Assembly: GCA_004555915.1 (NCBI GenBank)
Contig: SFJM01000009.1
Coordinates: forward strand, 62,001 to 126,000
Direction of reading: 5' to 3'
Source of the DNA: Clostridiales bacterium
Lineage (GTDB): Bacteria > Bacillota > Clostridia > Oscillospirales > Butyricicoccaceae
DNA length: 64,000 nt
Below the pieces are notes generated by a model. It was not told the origin of the DNA and searched no databases. It saw nothing but the letters and a program-made list of their open reading frames with translations. Positions 60,764-64,000 of this stretch are shown piece after piece. How positions within the stretch are numbered: position 1 is the first letter of the stretch; the number at the start of each line of letters is the position of its first letter. Both the position numbers and the translations under genes were made by a program.

Positions 60764-61036
60764 CTGCACAGAGATACAGTTGATACGATAGAGTCACATG
60801 TCCACTCCCTCCGTCATTTGCTGACGCAAATGCCACCTCCCTCCAAGAGGGAGGCTTCTGGCCAGAACCGTTTCATGAAAATCTCATCCAGCAAATGGGA
60901 AAAGCTTGCACCATAGGCTCCCTCAGAGGAGGGAGCTGTCGCCGCAGGCGACTGAGGGAGTTCCATCACAGTTTCGGGTTTGCACGGAGGTTACAGTTGA
61001 TACTTCTTACTCCCTCCGTCCAAGAGGGAGGCTTTT
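60764..61036 (+). repeat. Hairpin-pair repeats in the PFL-hemW gap
   Basis: A reversed copy (60764-60858) with tail ATACAGTTGATACGATAGAG, then CTCCCTCCGTCATTTGCTGA, CGCAAATGCCACCTCCCTCC and GAGGGAGG; and a direct copy (60916-61036) with CTCCCTCAGAGGAGGGAG, CGCCGCAGGCG and GTTACAGTTGATAC. I see no gene in 60705-61061. Confidence 0.7.
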
Positions 61037-61061
61037 GGCAAGTAGCCTGACAATGTGAGCT

Positions 61062-62177
61062 TCATTCCACCCCATCCAGTACCGCAACCAGAATGGCATT
61101 GGAAATCAGAAAGCCGGTATCGGTCAGATGCCACCGGCTGCCTGTGTTTTCGATATATTGCTTCGGCAGACCGGAAAGAATCTGTTCAATGGGTGCGGCA
61201 CTGCGTAAAAAGGTGTTCTGATACCATTCGCTGTCAAAGCCCTCTGCGGTACGCAGGGAAAGCATCACATATTCCGCGGCACGGTCAATGGCTTCGGTAT
61301 CCTCCGGTACGGGCTTCAGCTGTCCCTCCAGCCATGCGGGCAAGTCCCGCGGGATTTCATACCGCATATTCTGCCAGTCCCCATGTGCTCCCGGGCCAAA
61401 GCCCAGATAAGGGGACTGCTTCCAGTACCGGCTGTTATGCCGGCTGTGATAGCCCGGTCTGGCAAAATTGGAAATTTCATAGTGTTCAAATCCGGCTTCC
61501 GCCATCTTCCGGCACAACAACAGGTACATATCCGCCTGGGTGTCCTCATCCGGCAAAACCGGATTTTTCCTGCCCAATGGCGTATGAGGCGCCAGCGTCA
61601 GTCCATAGCAGGACAGATGCTCCGGCTGCAGGGCGAGCAATGCGTCAATCGACTGCTCCAGCTGCGACAGGGTCTGTCCCGGCAGGGCATACATCAGATC
61701 CACGCTGAGATTATCAAAGCCCGCCTGCCGTGCACGGAAAAACGCATCCTGTGCCTGCCGGAAGGTATGAATCCGTCCCAATGCCTGTAAGGCGTCATCC
61801 TGTGCCGACTGGATACCCATGGACAGCCGGTTGACGCCGGCAGCACGGGTCTGTGACAGGAACACATCGGTCATGGAATCCGGATTGGCTTCCACCGTGA
61901 TTTCCGCATCCGGCTGGACGGCATAGCAGTCACGGATCGTATGCAGCATACCGGCAATGCGTTCCCCACCCAGCAGGCTGGGGGTGCCGCCGCCGAAATA
62001 AATGGTATCCACGGTCCAGTCCCGGCATTCGGGCGCCTGCTGCTGTAATTCCGTAATCATGCGGGTGACATAAGCATCCCACAATTCCGGTTTTCCCGCA
62101 AGGGAATAGAAGTCACAATAGGCACATTTTGCTGCGCAGAATGGCACATGAACATAAATGCCGAGATTATTCTTCAT
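61062..62177 (-). CDS. hemW: Radical SAM heme chaperone HemW
   Basis: A 371-residue radical SAM protein. The cluster Cys14, Cys18 and Cys21 lie in [29 protein letters not shown], and a HemN-like C-terminal domain beginning near 280 follow. HemW binds heme and helps transfer it to enzymes, and lacks coproporphyrinogen oxidase activity. It overlaps the end of lepA by 11 bases, the usual lepA-hemW order in Firmicutes. No hrcA follows within the window; its stop is near the repeats. Confidence 0.93.
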   Translation of the reverse strand: MKNNLGIYVHVPFCAAKCAYCDFYSLAGKPELWDAYVTRMITELQQQAPECRDWTVDTIYFGGGTPSLLGGERIAGMLHTIRDCYAVQPDAEITVEANPDSMTDVFLSQTRAAGVNRLSMGIQSAQDDALQALGRIHTFRQAQDAFFRARQAGFDNLSVDLMYALPGQTLSQLEQSIDALLALQPEHLSCYGLTLAPHTPLGRKNPVLPDEDTQADMYLLLCRKMAEAGFEHYEISNFARPGYHSRHNSRYWKQSPYLGFGPGAHGDWQNMRYEIPRDLPAWLEGQLKPVPEDTEAIDRAAEYVMLSLRTAEGFDSEWYQNTFLRSAAPIEQILSGLPKQYIENTGSRWHLTDTGFLISNAILVAVLDGVE

Positions 62178-63978
62178 CCAGCTTGAGTACTGCCATAAAG
62201 GCTTCCTGGGGTACCTGTACCGAGCCCAGGGCACGCATACGCTTTTTGCCTTCCTTCTGCTTTTCCAGCAGCTTTTTCTTTCGGGTGATATCGCCGCCAT
62301 AGCACTTGGCAAGGACATCCTTGCGCATCGCCTTGATGGTTTCCCGGGCAATGATTTTATTGCCGATAGCGGCCTGTACCGGTACCTCAAACAGCTGGCG
62401 CGGAATGTTTTCCTTCAGCTTTTCCACAATCTTACGGGCACGTCCATATGCCTTTTCCTGATGGACGATAAAGGACAATGCGTCCACCGGGTCACCATTC
62501 AGCAGTACATCCAGCTTGACCAGCTCAGATTTCCGATAACCGATCAGTTCATAGTCCAGCGATGCATAGCCACGGGTACGGGATTTGAGGGCATCAAAGA
62601 AATCGTAAATAATTTCGCCCAATGGCAGCTCATAATGCAGCTCCACACGGTCGGAATCAATATATTCCATGTCCTTATAAATACCCCGGCGCTGCTGGCA
62701 CAGCTCCATGATATTGCCCACATATTCACTGGGCGACATAATGCTTGCCTTTACATAGGGTTCTTCCGCATATTCCAGTGTAGTTGGGTCAGGATAATTG
62801 AGCGGGTTATCAATATATTCCTCTTCGCCATCGGTACGCTTGATTTTATAGATAACGCTGGGGGCGGTGGTAATCAGATCCAGGTCATATTCCCGTTCCA
62901 GACGTTCCTGTACAATTTCCATATGCAGCAGGCCAAGGAAGCCGCAGCGGAAGCCAAAGCCCAATGCAATCGAGCTTTCCGGCTCAAAGGTCAGAGCCGC
63001 GTCATTGAGCTGCAGCTTTTCCAGTGCGTCACGCAGGTCAGGATACCGGGCACTGTCTGCCGGATAAACACCGGAAAATACCATAGGCTGCACCTTGCGG
63101 TAGCCCGGCAATGCTTCGCCTGCCGGATGCTCCACACCGGTGACGGTATCACCCACGCGGGTATCCGCTACATTTTTAATGGAAGCGGTAAAATAACCGA
63201 CTTCACCGGCAATCAGGCCATTCGGAGAAGGTTCCAGTGTCAGCGGACGCATATAACCGGTTTCCACTACCTGGAACTGTGCGCCGGTCGCCATCATTTT
63301 CACCTTCATGCCCGGCTTGATACAGCCTTCCCGTACACGGATATAGACAATGACGCCGCGATAGGAATCATACTGGCTGTCAAAAATCAAAGCCTGCAGC
63401 GGTGCTGCCGGATCGCCCTCCGGAGCCGGGATATCGGTGACAATATGCTCCAGCACATCCTCGATATTGATGCCCATTTTTGCGGATACCTCCGGCGCGT
63501 CCTCTGCCGGGATACCCACAATGTCTTCAATTTCATGCTTGGCACGTGCCGGGTCTGCGGATGGCAGGTCAATTTTATTGATAACCGGCAAAATTTCCAG
63601 ATCATTTTCCAATGCCAGATAGGTGTTGGCAAGGGTCTGGGCTTCAATGCCCTGGGTGGCATCTACAACCAGTACGGCACCCTCACAGGCAGCCAGGGAA
63701 CGGGATACTTCATAATTAAAGTCCACATGACCCGGGGTATCAATCAGGTTCATCTGATAGGTATTGCCATCCTGTGCATCATAATCCATACGGACGGCAC
63801 GGGCTTTGATGGTAATACCACGTTCACGTTCCAGCTCCATATTGTCCAGCAGCTGGCTTTCCATTTCACGCTGTGTGACGGTATGACAGCGCTCCAGCAG
63901 ACGGTCTGCCAGTGTGGATTTGCCATGGTCAATATGTGCGACGATAGAAAAGTTTCGGATAAGGGATTGATCTTTCAT
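62167..63978 (-). CDS. lepA: Elongation factor 4 (LepA)
   Basis: A 603-residue translational GTPase. The P-loop [16 protein letters not shown], the effector region [20 protein letters not shown] and NKIDLPSA are intact, followed by EF-Tu-like domain 2, the LepA-specific C-terminal part with [20 protein letters not shown], and the basic tail [22 protein letters not shown]4 back-translocates or remodels stalled ribosomes. AAGGAG lies before the ATG at 63978. The gene is complete inside the window. Confidence 0.97.
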   Translation of the reverse strand: MKDQSLIRNFSIVAHIDHGKSTLADRLLERCHTVTQREMESQLLDNMELERERGITIKARAVRMDYDAQDGNTYQMNLIDTPGHVDFNYEVSRSLAACEGAVLVVDATQGIEAQTLANTYLALENDLEILPVINKIDLPSADPARAKHEIEDIVGIPAEDAPEVSAKMGINIEDVLEHIVTDIPAPEGDPAAPLQALIFDSQYDSYRGVIVYIRVREGCIKPGMKVKMMATGAQFQVVETGYMRPLTLEPSPNGLIAGEVGYFTASIKNVADTRVGDTVTGVEHPAGEALPGYRKVQPMVFSGVYPADSARYPDLRDALEKLQLNDAALTFEPESSIALGFGFRCGFLGLLHMEIVQERLEREYDLDLITTAPSVIYKIKRTDGEEEYIDNPLNYPDPTTLEYAEEPYVKASIMSPSEYVGNIMELCQQRRGIYKDMEYIDSDRVELHYELPLGEIIYDFFDALKSRTRGYASLDYELIGYRKSELVKLDVLLNGDPVDALSFIVHQEKAYGRARKIVEKLKENIPRQLFEVPVQAAIGNKIIARETIKAMRKDVLAKCYGGDITRKKKLLEKQKEGKKRMRALGSVQVPQEAFMAVLKLDEE

Positions 63979-64000
63979 GATTTCTCCTTTACGCCGTCAA

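Noticed and set aside
1..64000. CRISPR array, transposase or integrase, rRNA
   Set aside because: No regular spacer-repeat array, no DDE or tyrosine-recombinase motif and no rRNA-like sequence was seen.

Overview
The window looks like a chromosomal segment of an anaerobic, spore-forming Clostridia (Firmicutes), most likely an Oscillospiraceae/Butyricicoccaceae-type gut bacterium. The evidence is AGGAGG-type ribosome binding sites, a CotJABC spore-coat operon, SpoIID and a SpoIIQ-like peptidase, an FprA flavodiiron protein, a PFL/DUF711-ACT gene pair, yybP-ykoY and TxpA/RatA-like RNA elements, and fibro-slime and SLH surface proteins. The placement below the class level is inference.

Layout. 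1-3.7 kb (minus): a very large secreted fibro-slime surface protein that runs off the left edge, preceded by a possible 20-residue peptide and a PqqD-like protein behind one strong promoter. 4.2-4.7 kb: two tRNA-Ser genes and a fold-back element built from tRNA-Ser 3' ends. 4.9-7.0 kb: 1-phosphofructokinase and GalE. 7.1-9.9 kb: a DraG-type ADP-ribosylglycohydrolase, a macro-domain protein with a C-terminal helical domain, and a von Willebrand A protein. 9.9-11.2 kb: cotJA-cotJB-cotJC. 11.3-12.9 kb: SPFH protein, ribbon-helix-helix protein and YbjQ-like protein behind a promoter carrying tandem palindromes. 13.3-20.6 kb (minus): a surface-polysaccharide block (CapD-type dehydratase, Ig-like membrane protein, two tandem BY-kinases, UDP-galactopyranose mutase). 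20.7-34.9 kb: tRNA-Arg, lipid kinase, DUF2798-like protein with a structured leader, MATE and ABC exporters, Mrp ATPase, flavodiiron protein, an orphan sugar-binding lipoprotein, LCP protein, metallo-beta-lactamase-fold protein, YjbQ, potassium channel and phosphotransacetylase. 35.1-38.1 kb: a Na+/Ca2+-exchanger-family antiporter under a yybP-ykoY Mn2+ riboswitch, VanZ-like protein and AzlCD. 38.2-43.2 kb: repeats, an SLH-domain wall protein and two membrane glycosyltransferases. 43.5-47.8 kb: a type I toxin-antitoxin locus, RsmF-type methyltransferase, phosphodiester glycosidase and an orphan antitoxin-like RNA. 47.8-52.3 kb: HAD phosphatase, SpoIID, citrate synthase, a C-rich small RNA and the SpoIIQ-like peptidase. 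52.4-57.5 kb: a PuuR-like regulator with potABCD. 57.5-64 kb: ArsR regulator, DUF308 protein, PFL/ACT pair, HemW and LepA.

Several groups act together. The polysaccharide block pairs a sugar-nucleotide enzyme with chain-length/tyrosine-kinase regulators, with galE, LCP and GT2/GT39 genes elsewhere. The CotJ, SpoIID and SpoIIQ proteins all belong to sporulation. The pot operon carries its own regulator. The most unusual material is non-coding: a family of dispersed hairpin repeats, one copy pair showing compensatory changes; a five-hairpin small RNA with CCC/CCCCC in four of its loops; a complete type I toxin-antitoxin locus plus an orphan antitoxin-like RNA; a manganese riboswitch whose P1 overlaps its terminator; and tandem operators in front of the SPFH operon.
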